This document shows, one piece after another, positions 20,617 through 29,797 of a DNA stretch of 29,797 nt. Location of the stretch: positions 1-29,797 of the forward strand of contig JAMDHS010000142.1 in NCBI GenBank assembly GCA_029717555.1, given 5' to 3'. A program made the position numbers and the translations under genes. The stretch is from Peribolospora baueri. Lineage: Eukaryota > Basidiomycota > Peribolosporomycetes > Peribolosporales > Peribolosporaceae. Position 1 is the stretch's first letter. Every line of letters starts with the position of its first letter. The notes under the pieces were generated by a model that was not told the DNA's origin, made no database searches, and worked only from the letters and a program-made list of their open reading frames with translations.

Positions 20617-23600
20617 TCAGATGAACCAAAGAGCAGAGCGGATGACTCGGGCGATGGCGTCCAAGCCCTTCGAGGCGATGTAGTAAGGCGAGAGGAGGAG
20701 GAGAACAGGCCAGGGGTGTTGCTCGATTGCGTGGACGTCCCCTGGTGCGTGAACGTTGCCTAGTGCGTGAACGTCCCCTGGAGCGTATGCGGCCGGCGTC
20801 GCCGGCGCGAGAGGACCGTCGTCGTCGGCACTGATGACGTCTCCCCCGTGCTGCCCGTGTCTCGCGAGTGGCAGCGACACGCTGGGAGCTGCCTCTCGAG
20901 CAGGCTCAGACGAGGCTGCTGTCACCACCGCATCCGCTGGCGTATCCTCACAGTCGTCGACACTCGCACCGGGTAGGTCCCTCATCCACTCCGATCTCAC
21001 CGCTCCGTCTTTTGGGAACAGAGCCGAAAGGTTGTCCATCCTGCCGTCGATATCGTTGATGCGAGCGAGGAGGGTGAAGAGGACGTAGAGACAGACGACC
21101 CAGAGCAGGTACGAGCGGAAGACGCGGAGCACGTTGAGTCTGGATGCTCGTGATGAGTTGGCAGTCGTATGTCGCAAAGGGATGATAAGTGACGGCGCTG
21201 TGTAAGCGGGAAGGTGAAACCTGGCCATCGTCGCCGTCACCGTCGCAAAAGGACCTTTCGAGTGGTCCTGAAAGTTTGCAAAGTGGAAGCCCCGAGAGCG
21301 AGGTTCGGAAAGACGAAGGTTGTTCGGGCTATGGACGGTAACCTCATACCGAACGACAGGTAGTTGGAAAGCGGGCAGAGCACAGTCTTCCTCCCAGCGT
21401 CGGTCAGAAGCGCCAGGCGGCCTTCTCGTCAAGTATTGCAGCTCAAGGACAGGGACGGGATGTAGACCCGATTCTGCCGAGGCTGGGAGGTCGATCTCGA
21501 TCAAAGCGGCCAGACGCTTATCTGCCGCGACGACGCCCTCTGCCGTTTGAGATGGAGCAACGCCCCCGACGCGCCTCCAGCTCGCGCGGCGACCATTGAC
21601 ACTCGTCTCGAAGCCCGACAAAGACGGGTCTTCTGGCGACTCGTGAGAGCGCTGCACACTCACCAGCACTGTCCTTGGCAGCTCCGTGCCGCTGCCTGGA
21701 GCAGTCGGCCATGGCAGCCGTACCACCGCAACGGCAGAAGCGGAACCGCCATCGAGATCCTCGAGAGGGAGTGGCTCCTCAGGACAACAGAGATAGACGT
21801 CGACCGTGACCCACGGAAAGCTGGGATCTAGAGCTTCGAGGAAGGAGTCTGGTGGTGCTCTCTCTACGAGCGCCGGATCCTTTCGAGCCACGGATAAGGA
21901 GCTGAGCGGATCACCCGCTTGAGATGCAGTTCGAGGGGGAGCAGCTGCGGGGTTGATGACGCCTAGCATCACCGCTTCCTCACGAGCACCGGTCCTCGTC
22001 TCTTCCGCTGGGCTGCTCATGGGAGATGACGACGACAAATCAGGCCCGACGCTCCTGCGGAGTCTAATGACTTGATCATGGTCAGGCTCTCGTCCAAAGG
22101 AGCGCGTGCCATCCGGTAGACGGTCGACGATGGCCAGCCTTCGTCCCGACGAGGTGGGGCCCGTGAATATGGAGGTGAAGAGATCGTGTGCGGATGCAGA
22201 AGGGATGCGGAAGAAGGGCAGGGAGAAGACGGCTCTCGACAGGGAATTTGAATCGGAGGGACGCGGAGTGATGGAGAGCTTAGCGGAAAAGTTGACAACG
22301 AAGGGGGGACGGCGTTGCCGGCTTTGGCTGCTAAATCCGCCGACGACGTGGTTGACGTCGAGGACCAGACAGACGAGCTCAACCTCTGGGTCAGCGCCTT
22401 GTCCCACCGCGATCTTCTTCGTCCCACGCTTTTCGTCCTCAGCCTGTTCCTCAGCGAAATATTCCTCAACGATAGTCGACGCCGCGATCTGAGCGCCTCC
22501 TCCGACAGAGTAACGCCGCGCTTTGGTACGCCTGCCCGGCAAGGCGGACACCTCAAAGCTCATGTCCGGGTCCTGAAGGCCACTGGGCGGGGCGACCTGA
22601 AGGAGCGAAGGGCCCGAGACATTGTCGTTCCAGAGGGGCTTCGAAGTGCGGGAGACGTCCGCGGAGCCCTTTGGTCGCGCCCTGCCACCCGCTTGGAAAC
22701 GGTCCGAAGGAGAAGAGGAGGGGCCCATAGAAGCGGTGTTGTCGCCAAAGGAGGAAGTAGAGTGGGAGTCTGAAAGGCGAAAACTCGGCATAGAGTCGGA
22801 AGGGGTGAGGGGCTCGGGAGAGAAGCGCGATGAGGAAGTGGACGCGGGAGAGGTGGACGAAGGGCGTAAGACGTCGACAAGCCCAGGCACGCGCTCAAAG
22901 TGGAGGCTGAGGAGCTTGGCGCGATCACCGAAGGAGTCAAGCTGGAGCCTGTGGAGAGGCAAGGGACCGAGAAAACAAAGCGAGAGCAGTTGGTCGGTCG
23001 CTCGCCGGTGGCATCCACGCCGTCCCAGCGATTCTCTGTACTCACCATAGCTCGGACGTGCTCTCCAGCCCGTCGTACCAAGCGCCATACAGCGCAATCT
23101 GCCCTTCCACCTCCAACAGTACGTCGTTGCGTTTGTTTTCGTTTTCACCTTGGCCGTCGATCACACGCCTTCCTTGCGCCTTGGCCGGGGTGTCGTCCAC
23201 GAGGCCGTATTCTAGCCTGCTCTCCGCTTTATCCATACCCAGGGGGTCACCTCTCCCTCGATCCTCCTTCTCTTCTTCATGTCCTTCACCGCCTTTCCCT
23301 CCTTGGCTCCTCGAAGCGGCCCAACGGATGTGAAGACTCTCGGCGCTGGGGAAGATGCCTTCGATCACGTCTTTGTCCTCCTCGTCCTCCTCTTCCTCCA
23401 CGCGGTCCCGATCCAGCGTGCTCTCAGTTTCGGCGCTGCCCTCACTGCCAGCCGAGTCAACGGCGCTCCTACTCCCGCGATCCCGGTCGGCACCTTCCTT
23501 CCAACTGGATGGAGGATCCATACCTGCGCCGCGCGACCCACGGCGCCGATGAGCTTTTCTTGCCTTTTTCGGTCGGATGAGAGGGGGATCGGTCTGAACG

Positions 23601-24936
23601 GAGAGGGGCGTTCCCGGAGGGATCGAGTAGTGTGCGTGGAGGTCTTCGGGAAAGCGAAGGCTGGGAGAGAGGCACCGGGGGGGTGGGGTGGGAGATTGCG
23701 AAGTACACAGGTGTGAGACCAGCAGACAAAACGGGGGGGAGTGCGACAGAGGCGACTTGTCGGAGCGACTCACTATAGGCTATTTCGCAGACATCGAGGG
23801 ATGGGAAGAACGGCCTGTGCGTCCATGACGGACGGCGATCCGATGTCAGTGCTCTCGGCCCTATCGAAGAAAAGACCGGGAAGGAATCGGCGAAACGAAA
23901 GTCAATGCCTGCTACTTACGCTCCAAGGTGCCCTAGGTGGTTTGGTAGCTAGCTCAACGTCAACCTCCAAAGTGAGCATGTAGCTCCTTGTCGGCGGAGC
24001 GCTTCCTGCACCTGCTTGGTTAGACGCGCTCCTCCCGCTTCCATCCGCAGCGTGCTCCGCATACCCCTCGTCCGCACGGGAGGATGTGCCAAAAGCGGTC
24101 AAGGGGATGGATGAGAGCGGAGAAGAGGTAGCAGGGGTGGGAGAAAGGGGATGTGCAGTGGTGTTAGGCGACGAGGGCAATTGAGAGGGTGAATTTGTTG
24201 ACGAGGTGCTCTCTCGCGTCGGCGTCATTGAGGAGGCTGGAACGGTAATGGATATGAGATAGTTGGCGACCGTTACCGTCGGCAGTTTGCCCTCGTTCTC
24301 CCATCGAGACTGGTGGTCGGGAAGAGAGTAGCGCCTGCTCTTGATTTTGCCTTCATCCGAGCGACCGATAGACGAGGGCGAAGCAACTGAAATGCGGAGA
24401 GCAGAGGCTGCGATAGAGGCGGGCGATGTCGGCGAGGAGAAAGGTGCCGTGCCGTCCGGATTGAGGGGGCTGATGGAGGTGTTGAGGAGGCGGAGATCGG
24501 CCTCTGAGGGGAGACGGAAGGAGCCGGTCAGAGATGACCGTCTAAGGAGGGATGCGAGGCGAGAAGAGGATCAACTCACCGGGTAGGAGGGGGTACGTTT
24601 GAGCTCGAGACAGCACTGGGAGGTTGATCTGCATCATGAAACACGCCAAGAGAAGAAGTCAAAGGAGGAAGTCGATGAAGGGAGAAGACTGAGTGCAAGG
24701 CAGCCGCCATCCCGGTGGCCTACCTTGGCATACAACCAGAAGCGCACGCCTGATCCGCCCGCAACGCCCTCCACGGCGAGTTTGGAGCAAACTCGGGCCA
24801 GAGATAATGGAGTTGGACTGCGCATGATTCCTTCACCGCTACTGCCAGCCAGGCGGCCTGTTTCTCCTGTTGATGTTAGCGCCGCGTCGGCATTCCATCT
24901 TGCCGAGGACACGGCCTGGCTCGACCTCGTCGCCAT
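20617..24936 (-). CDS. Large membrane-anchored protein of unknown family
   Basis: I do not recognise this family. Minus-strand exons are 24936-24724, 24628-24580, 24503-23920, 23853-23774, 23660-23046 and 22948-20617. The junctions keep frame over 1290 residues, itself evidence for a real gene. Stretches with alternating hydrophobic residues suggest beta-strands (RFWLYAKINLPVL, NYLISITVPAS, YMLTLEVDVEL, ELVCLVLDVNHVV, PPFVVNFSAKLSI, PVVRYEVTVHS). They are separated by long Ser/Pro-rich, probably disordered linkers and an acidic run in exon 5. LPIPRCLRNSLYLRFPEDLHAHY is built across exons 4 and 5. Near the C-terminus a hydrophobic helix (SYLLWVVCLYVLFTLLARI, about 21056-21115) and a second hydrophobic segment (PWPVLLLLSPYYIASKG) suggest membrane anchoring with most of the protein on one side. 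No signal peptide is seen. The intron 3 acceptor (CCGAG) is the least certain junction. A start at the internal Met (MRSPTPLSL) is also possible. Confidence 0.72.
20729..20782 (-). repeat. Three tandem 18-bp coding repeats
   Basis: Three imperfect 18-bp units encode the (P/L)G(D/N)VHA series just before the last hydrophobic segment of the unknown membrane protein. Confidence 0.8.
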
Positions 24937-25990
24937 GCGTGCTCACTGAGCTCGGCTTGCAACGGCTGCGTTCGGCTGGTGTGACGTCGATGTGGTTTGC
25001 GTTGGACGACGAAGCGGTTCCTTGAGATGGCAATGAATGGTTGATGCAACACAAGGCTGCGGCTCGCATCGCTTCGGGCTCGTTCCTGCGTCGCGTCCGG
25101 CGCGCACGGCTCACATTCGATTTACGCGGCGCGCCTCGGTGGCCAGTCTGATCCACTAAGACAATTCGTTGCAAAGGAGACACAATGACTAGGAGCCGAC
25201 GCGCTGGGAATACCTAGAGTACATACTGTCCTGTGGAAGGTGGAACTTGGTCAGTGAAGCCTCTGACGGCTTCCAAAGCCCAGATGGACGCGAGTATACA
25301 CTCTCTGAGAAGGGTACGAACAGGCGCAGAGACATTCATTAGAGAAGCAGGATACAACGGTAGGGCAGAGCGAGCGTTTCTGCAAACTGGGCGCTGTCAG
25401 GCGGATGTCATGAGCACCGGGAGATCCATCAAAGGTGAAAGGTTGCGCATGGTAGAAGCAGGCGATGCAAGGCCGAGAGCATTGCAACCACGAGTGTCCA
25501 GCGGAGGCCGCCAAGAAGCAGCGTCGTCACAATGCGCAGCAAAGTAAGCTGGACATATAGACAAGGCATACCATACCGCGCGGTCAGTATACGACCACAC
25601 GGGCGACCTTACCAGTCCGCAGCTGCAGTGGCCGGAGCAAGCGTCGTCCAGCTTGTGACGCTTCGGCCTCCTTCTGCAACCATGCCAGCGACAAGGCGGC
25701 GGATCGTCCCATCGTTGCAGAAGCAGAACCAGCGTCGAGCAGCAGAAGCGACCACCAGCGGCAGCGTCATCTCACGTGCTTTGCCGCAGCGGTGTCCGAT
25801 TTCGGCCGCCTACGGGCGCCCCCGCATTCTGAATCGCCGTGACTTGGCCGACGGAACTCGGACCGACGCACCGGTCGGACAAGAGAGGAGCCGGCGCGCA
25901 CGGTCTTCTCCTCCTCTTCTTTGCGTCCCGTCCATCCTCCTCTCCCATCTTCATCCCGCCGTTCCTCGCCACTTTGCCTTCACCTCCAGC
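24937..25990. other. Divergent intergenic region, unknown membrane protein / polyol dehydrogenase
   Basis: 1054 bp between two divergent starts. Open frames here have no recognisable domains. The last 100 bp before 25991 are pyrimidine-rich, like the 5' leader of other genes in the window. An unannotated small exon or leader intron could be hidden here, but I cannot support one. Confidence 0.55.
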
Positions 25991-27590
25991 ATGACCGTGT
26001 GGAGAACGCAGTCACCGAGCTCCACGAGCGCTCCCAAGGCTACCAACCTCGCCGCCGTTTTACATGGCGCCGGCGACCTTCGCACTGTCCGTCCCGTCCT
26101 TTCTATGCTCCTGCTTTTCGTTCTCGTCCGCCAGTTCTGACCGTTGGGCGCTTCTGCTTGTCTTCCCGTACTACATAGGAGGAGCGCCTCAATAACCCCC
26201 CTGGTCCTGGCGAAGTGCAGGTGCAGGTCAAGGCGACGGGTTTGTGTGGGAGCGACCGTGAGTGGCAGGCAGGGCTTGTGCGAAGTTACGTTGTCTTAAA
26301 ACCTCCCTCCGTCCTCTTGTCACCCTGTTTCCAAAAGTCCATTACTATATGCACGGCCGCAACGGAGACTTCGCTCTCCAACACCCGATGGTATTGGGGC
26401 ACGAAGCGGCGGGCACAGTCGTCGCCGTCGGCCCTCCTCTCTCCACCTGCTCAGGCGCCTCCACCACCACCACCACCACCACCACTTCCCTCAAGGTCGG
26501 CGATAGAGTCGCCTTTGAGGCCGGGTTGTACTGCCGCCAGTGCAGGTACTGCTCCGAGGGAAGGTACAATCTGTGTACTCAGATGCGCTTTGCCAGTTCG
26601 GCCAAGACGGCGCCCCATCTGGATGGCACGTTGAGGGAATTCGTCAACTGGCCGGCCGAAAACGTACACCTGTGAGAGGAGAATCGCCGAGAATGGGCCG
26701 TTTCTCTGTTTCTATCTGAACGGAACGTTCAAACCTCGTGTCCCTTCCTTTCTCTCCACGGCCTGGCTCAGCATGCCGGACGAGGTGAGCTACGAACAAG
26801 GGGCGCTCATCGAGCCCCTCTCCGTCATCCTCCACGGTATCAAGCGCAGCCGTCTCACCGCCGGCGAGTCCGTTCTCGTTTTTGGTGCCGGCGCCGTCGG
26901 CCTGCTCGCCTGTGCCGCCGCTCGCTCGTTCGGCGCTTCGGTCGTGGCGTGCGCTGATATCGATGCAGGGCGGCTGGAGTTTGCGAGGAAGGAGGTGGGG
27001 TGGGCGCAGGAGACGGTGTTGTTGCCACTACCGGCCAAGAGACAAGAGCAAGACGGAGCGGCGAAGAAGGACGGATGGGAGGAGAAGAAAGAGGGCATAG
27101 AGAGGAGCAAGGAGCTGGCGTCGCGCATGCTCCGCGACCTCGGCGTCCTCGCTGACGGAGGCTTCGACGTCACTTTTGAGTGCACCGGCGCGGAGAGCTG
27201 TGTGCAGATGGGCATCTTTGTGAGTGTGCTCAGTCGCGCCGAATGGGAGGATGGTCGTCATGGACTGAGTCGTTATTTATTTCTTTGACGCAGGCCACCC
27301 GACCGACGGGCCGAGTCGTCCTGGTGGGCATGGGCACGCCCATTCACGCTCTCCCCCTCGGCGCGGCGGCGCTGCGTGAAGTAGATCTAATCGGCGTATT
27401 CCGGTACGCCAACACGTACCCCTCCGCTCTGTCCATGCTCGCCAAGGGAGGGCTAGGAAAGATGGGCCTAGAGAGGATGATCAGCCAACGCGTACCGCTT
27501 GGCGATGCGGCCAAGGCGTTCTCGTACTTGCGCGACGGAAAGGGAGAGAAGGGGGAGAGGGTGGTCAAGGTGTTCGTGGGCGATTATTGA
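25991..27590 (+). CDS. Zinc-dependent NAD polyol dehydrogenase (sorbitol/xylitol dehydrogenase type)
   Basis: A medium-chain dehydrogenase/reductase that would oxidise sorbitol, xylitol or L-arabinitol to the ketose with NAD+ in the cytosol. Exons are 25991-26086, 26179-26257, 26338-26671, 26772-27219 and 27294-27590, giving 417 residues; typical members have about 350-390. Catalytic zinc ligands: Cys55 in CGSD, His80/Glu81 in GHEAAG, and the IEPLS glutamate. The structural zinc cysteines are 124, 127, 130 and 138. The Rossmann motif GAGAVGLLACAAARSFGA is followed by ADID, whose acidic residue favours NAD over NADP. LHYYMHGRNGDF and FRYANTYPSAL fit polyol dehydrogenases. Two additions explain the length: an eight-Thr run (101-108) between GHE and the structural zinc loop, and a charged Lys/Glu-rich insert near 27030-27110. 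The substrate cannot be fixed from sequence. The 5' splice site of exon 1 (GTCCGT) is weaker than the others. Confidence 0.92.
26461..26484 (+). repeat. (CCA)8 coding microsatellite
   Basis: Eight CCA units, read as ACC codons, give the poly-threonine run in the dehydrogenase. The run lies in a loop before the structural zinc site. Confidence 0.9.
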
Positions 27591-28803
27591 GCGGCGTCGG
27601 CGTGACCGGGCCAGTAGATAGAGAAAAAGGACGATGTAACGACATAGACGAATAAGGTTGCAATGAACGGCGTCAGGTGTGCACCCTTCCTTCTCCGCCG
27701 AGCCGCTCCTTTTGTCTCCCGTTCTGTCCAAATGCGCGCCGTGCAGTGGCTGTTTTATAATTTCGGGAGAGGCGGAGTGAGATATAAACGTAGTGTATAT
27801 ATATTTATTGATGCGCGGTCACATTGAGGACCGAGTCGACGGCTAGCTAGCTTGTTCCTGCTGTACCCACGGCAAGCGTGGGTTCCTGACCTCCACCGAT
27901 ACGATCGCCATCGCCCTGGCCGCCGATCCTGGCTCTCAAGGTCACGCGCTCGGCTCAGGGCTGGCTGTCCATGCACGCCGTCGATCTATCGCTATCAACG
28001 CGGCAACTTAGTCAACTGACGCGGAGACCGCGACGGACGCCACTATCTCTGCCCGTCGCCACACCGGATCCGCCCCTTGTCTCTCATTCAAGCCGTGGCC
28101 CGGCGATGGCGCTCAAGAAGCTAGCGCTCGAGAGGATCATCGTCGGCGAGCCGTCCCGAGTCGTGTGATGGACGGGTGGCGTTGATATGAGACAGACGAC
28201 GACGACTACGATGGCTACGACGAGGAGGACGACGACGACGCGGACGACGCCTCGTTAAGCAACTCGGCGACCGCACATGCGGTACCAAGGCACGCATCGC
28301 TGATCACGGGTCGCCAGCTGCATAGATGGATGGTATATCGCCCTTTCTCACTTGTCGCCCCCCACGGTCCCGAGGACGGTCGCCCTCGTCCTCCATCTCG
28401 GCCGCCGGCCTGGCTGCGCTACTCATGCATATCGTGCCGCCGCATCTCATGACCTTCTGGAACTTTCATGACCTTCGGATAAGGTCGGCCTCATCAAGCC
28501 AGACAGACTCACGCTCACCCGACCCGCCGCCGGATGACCCTTCACCGTCGTTCACTCCATCTCTCTTTTGCACACTCGACAGGACTCGTGTGCAAGCGCA
28601 GCGCAGCGGTCTCATGACCTCTCCGATTCGCTCCACCCACCTCGACAGTGACAATGATCACGTCCTTTTTCGGGCTTCCCACCCGTTATCTGCTCGGCCC
28701 ATGTTACACCGTGGCCGTCAGCGACAGTGACCATGGGTCTCGTGGCCCTCATCACCTTCGTCTTCGCCTCACCACCTCGCCCACAACGCCCGGTCGCTGC
28801 GAA
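27591..28803. other. Intergenic region upstream of the GH18-like gene
   Basis: About 1.2 kb between same-strand genes. It contains an AT-rich patch (about 27781-27813) and a GAC-rich repeat at 28193-28250. Open frames here are not protein-like. It probably holds the dehydrogenase 3' flank and distal regulatory sequence of the downstream gene. Confidence 0.55.
28193..28250. repeat. GAC-rich imperfect microsatellite
   Basis: Imperfect GAC/GAG repeats in an otherwise non-coding stretch. Confidence 0.75.
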
Positions 28804-28810
28804 TATAAAT
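28804..28810 (+). promoter_or_regulatory. TATA box of the GH18-like gene
   Basis: TATAAAT in a GC-rich context, 173 nt before the GH18-like start codon. A transcript starting 25-35 nt downstream would begin near 28830-28845 and carry a leader with a strong pyrimidine tract (28848-28883). Confidence 0.6.
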
Positions 28811-28830
28811 CGGACGCACTTCTCCAGACC

Positions 28831-28977
28831 ATGTCGAGCTACGCAACGGCCTCCCCCCCCTCCCCCCCCTCCCCCTCCTCCCCACCGCTCACGTTGCTCA
28901 CGCTCTTTGGTCTCTCGGACCTCAACGCTCCGTTGCTCACGCTCACGCTCATTTCTTCACGGTCGCCGATACGATAA
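28831..28977 (+). other. Upstream open reading frame, 48 codons
   Basis: An ATG in good context (ACCATGT) opens a 48-codon frame rich in Ser, Pro and Leu. It ends in TAA five bases before the GH18-like start codon, in a different frame. Whether it is transcribed depends on the exact start site, which would fall close to 28831. Confidence 0.45.
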
Positions 28978-28982
28978 CGACA

Positions 28983-29681
28983 ATGAAGTTTACCCTCCCC
29001 GCATCCCTCCTTGCAGCCACGATCGCTCTCGCGGCCTCCACCCTGCCGGCCTTTGCGCGCCCTCTTGCGATCGATACCTCGGTTCAGGAGAGGTCCGTCC
29101 AGAGCCCGCCTCATTTTGTCATTTACTCGTCAGTTTTCTTTCTTTTCTTTCACCGCTCTGGTCGCCCGCACGGACCACGCGGACCACTGGTCGCTAATCT
29201 CTCATCGCGTGCCCGCTCTTCTTGTCGACCGACCGTTTGCGTTTGCAGAGACAAGTGGGTCGCCGGAGGCGCGCCGCCCAACGCCAGTGCCATTGCCGGA
29301 TGGAACGTCTTTGCGCTCAGTTTTTACCTCGATTACGGTCAGCCAGCCATTCCCGCCGTATCCGTACAAGAGAAGGGGTAGGATCCGCTGACGTTACGCC
29401 CGCTCGCACAGGTCCGACGGACATGGCCCAGGGCTGGCAGGAGCTCACTGCCGATCAGCGCACTGCCATCAAGTCGGAATATGCGTGAGCTCTCTCGGAC
29501 GGGCCTCTCGGACGGGCCTCTCGCACGTCATGCTGACAAGCCTGGTGCATCTCTTGACAGCGCCGCCGGCATCAAGCTCGTCGTCGCCGCCTTCGGCTCG
29601 AGCGCCACTCCCACCTCCTCCGGCATAGACGCCAAGACTATCGCCGACCAAATCGCTGCTTGGGTAAAGCAGTATGACCTT
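28983..29681 (+). CDS. Secreted GH18-like glycoside hydrolase, N-terminal part
   Basis: Exons are 28983-29128, 29249-29337, 29412-29484 and 29561-29681, in frame for 143 residues; the gene continues past the right edge. Residues 1-24 form a clear signal peptide (MKFTLPASLLAATIALAA, then AFA at the cleavage site), so the product is secreted. After it come PHFVIYSDKWV, WNVFALSFYLDYG, MAQGWQEL and IKLVVAAFGS, the first barrel strands of a fungal GH18/chitinase-like protein. The catalytic DxxDxDxE motif is not in the window, so activity cannot be judged. The last visible exon ends at LVVAAFGS plus a helix (IADQIAAWVKQYDL), where the family usually continues to the DGIDVDYE strand. Exon 1 was ended at 29128 because this restores HFVIYSDKWV; an earlier donor would lose that strand. 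Confidence 0.7.
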
Positions 29682-29743
29682 GTCAGTCCCATTTCCTCGC
29701 TCAAAACAAAACCTGCTTGTCCTTGCAACGCCTCCCCAACTAA

Positions 29744-29747
<4 letters not shown>

Positions 29748-29797
<50 letters not shown>
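29748..29797. repeat. Homopolymer T run at the window edge
   Basis: Fifty consecutive T bases end the window, within an intron of the GH18-like gene. Such a length is unusual in this GC-rich DNA and may mark a contig end or sequencing artefact. Confidence 0.9.

Noticed and set aside
20729-20782. CRISPR-like repeat
   Set aside because: Three adjacent 18-bp units without spacers, inside an open coding frame of a eukaryotic gene.
25233-25985. Several open frames upstream of the polyol dehydrogenase
   Set aside because: Arg/Ser-rich, no hydrophobic core pattern or known motif, overlapping on both strands.

Overview
The window looks like nuclear DNA of a high-GC basidiomycete yeast, most likely a red yeast of the Pucciniomycotina (Rhodotorula/Rhodosporidium/Sporobolomyces type). 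The reasons are GC-rich coding sequence, many short GT-AG introns (mostly 65-140 nt) with pyrimidine-rich 3' ends, and closely packed fungal housekeeping genes. The lineage is inferred from style and family membership, not from a marker gene. Both ends of the window are homopolymers (18 C at the left, 50 T at the right), and both terminal genes are cut off.

Layout, left to right: (1) 44-2611 (+), C-terminal part of a P4-type ATPase lipid flippase in six visible exons. (2) 3009-5450 (-), an intronless 813-residue chimera joining a retrotransposon Gag-like N-terminus in frame to a GH5 exo-beta-1,3-glucanase-type domain of the yeast YBR056W kind. (3) 6092-7308 (-), RNA polymerase III subunit RPC31/RPC7. 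(4) 8215-12140 (-), KRE33/NAT10, the RNA cytidine acetyltransferase, in 11 exons. (5) 12761-15501 (+), a multi-pass Golgi membrane protein of the UPF0658 family. (6) 16316-19900 (+), NTR1/TFIP11, a G-patch spliceosome-disassembly factor. (7) 20617-24936 (-), a 1290-residue membrane-anchored protein of no family I recognise. (8) 25991-27590 (+), a zinc-dependent polyol (sorbitol/xylitol) dehydrogenase. (9) 28983 to the right edge (+), the start of a secreted GH18-like glycoside hydrolase.

Three neighbouring genes serve RNA metabolism (Pol III transcription, rRNA/tRNA acetylation, spliceosome recycling). They have separate promoters and I see no operon-like arrangement. KRE33 and the UPF0658 gene diverge from a shared 620-bp region, as do the unknown gene and the polyol dehydrogenase (1054 bp). 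No tRNA, rRNA or CRISPR array was found.

The most unusual object is the Gag-GH5 chimera. It has no introns in a region where every other gene has at least three. It has a compact TATA promoter with twin CACGTG boxes, a triplicated 42-bp coding repeat, and a glycine where its glycosidase family has the catalytic glutamate nucleophile. It looks like a captured or domesticated retroelement segment fused to a glucanase copy that may no longer be a conventional hydrolase.
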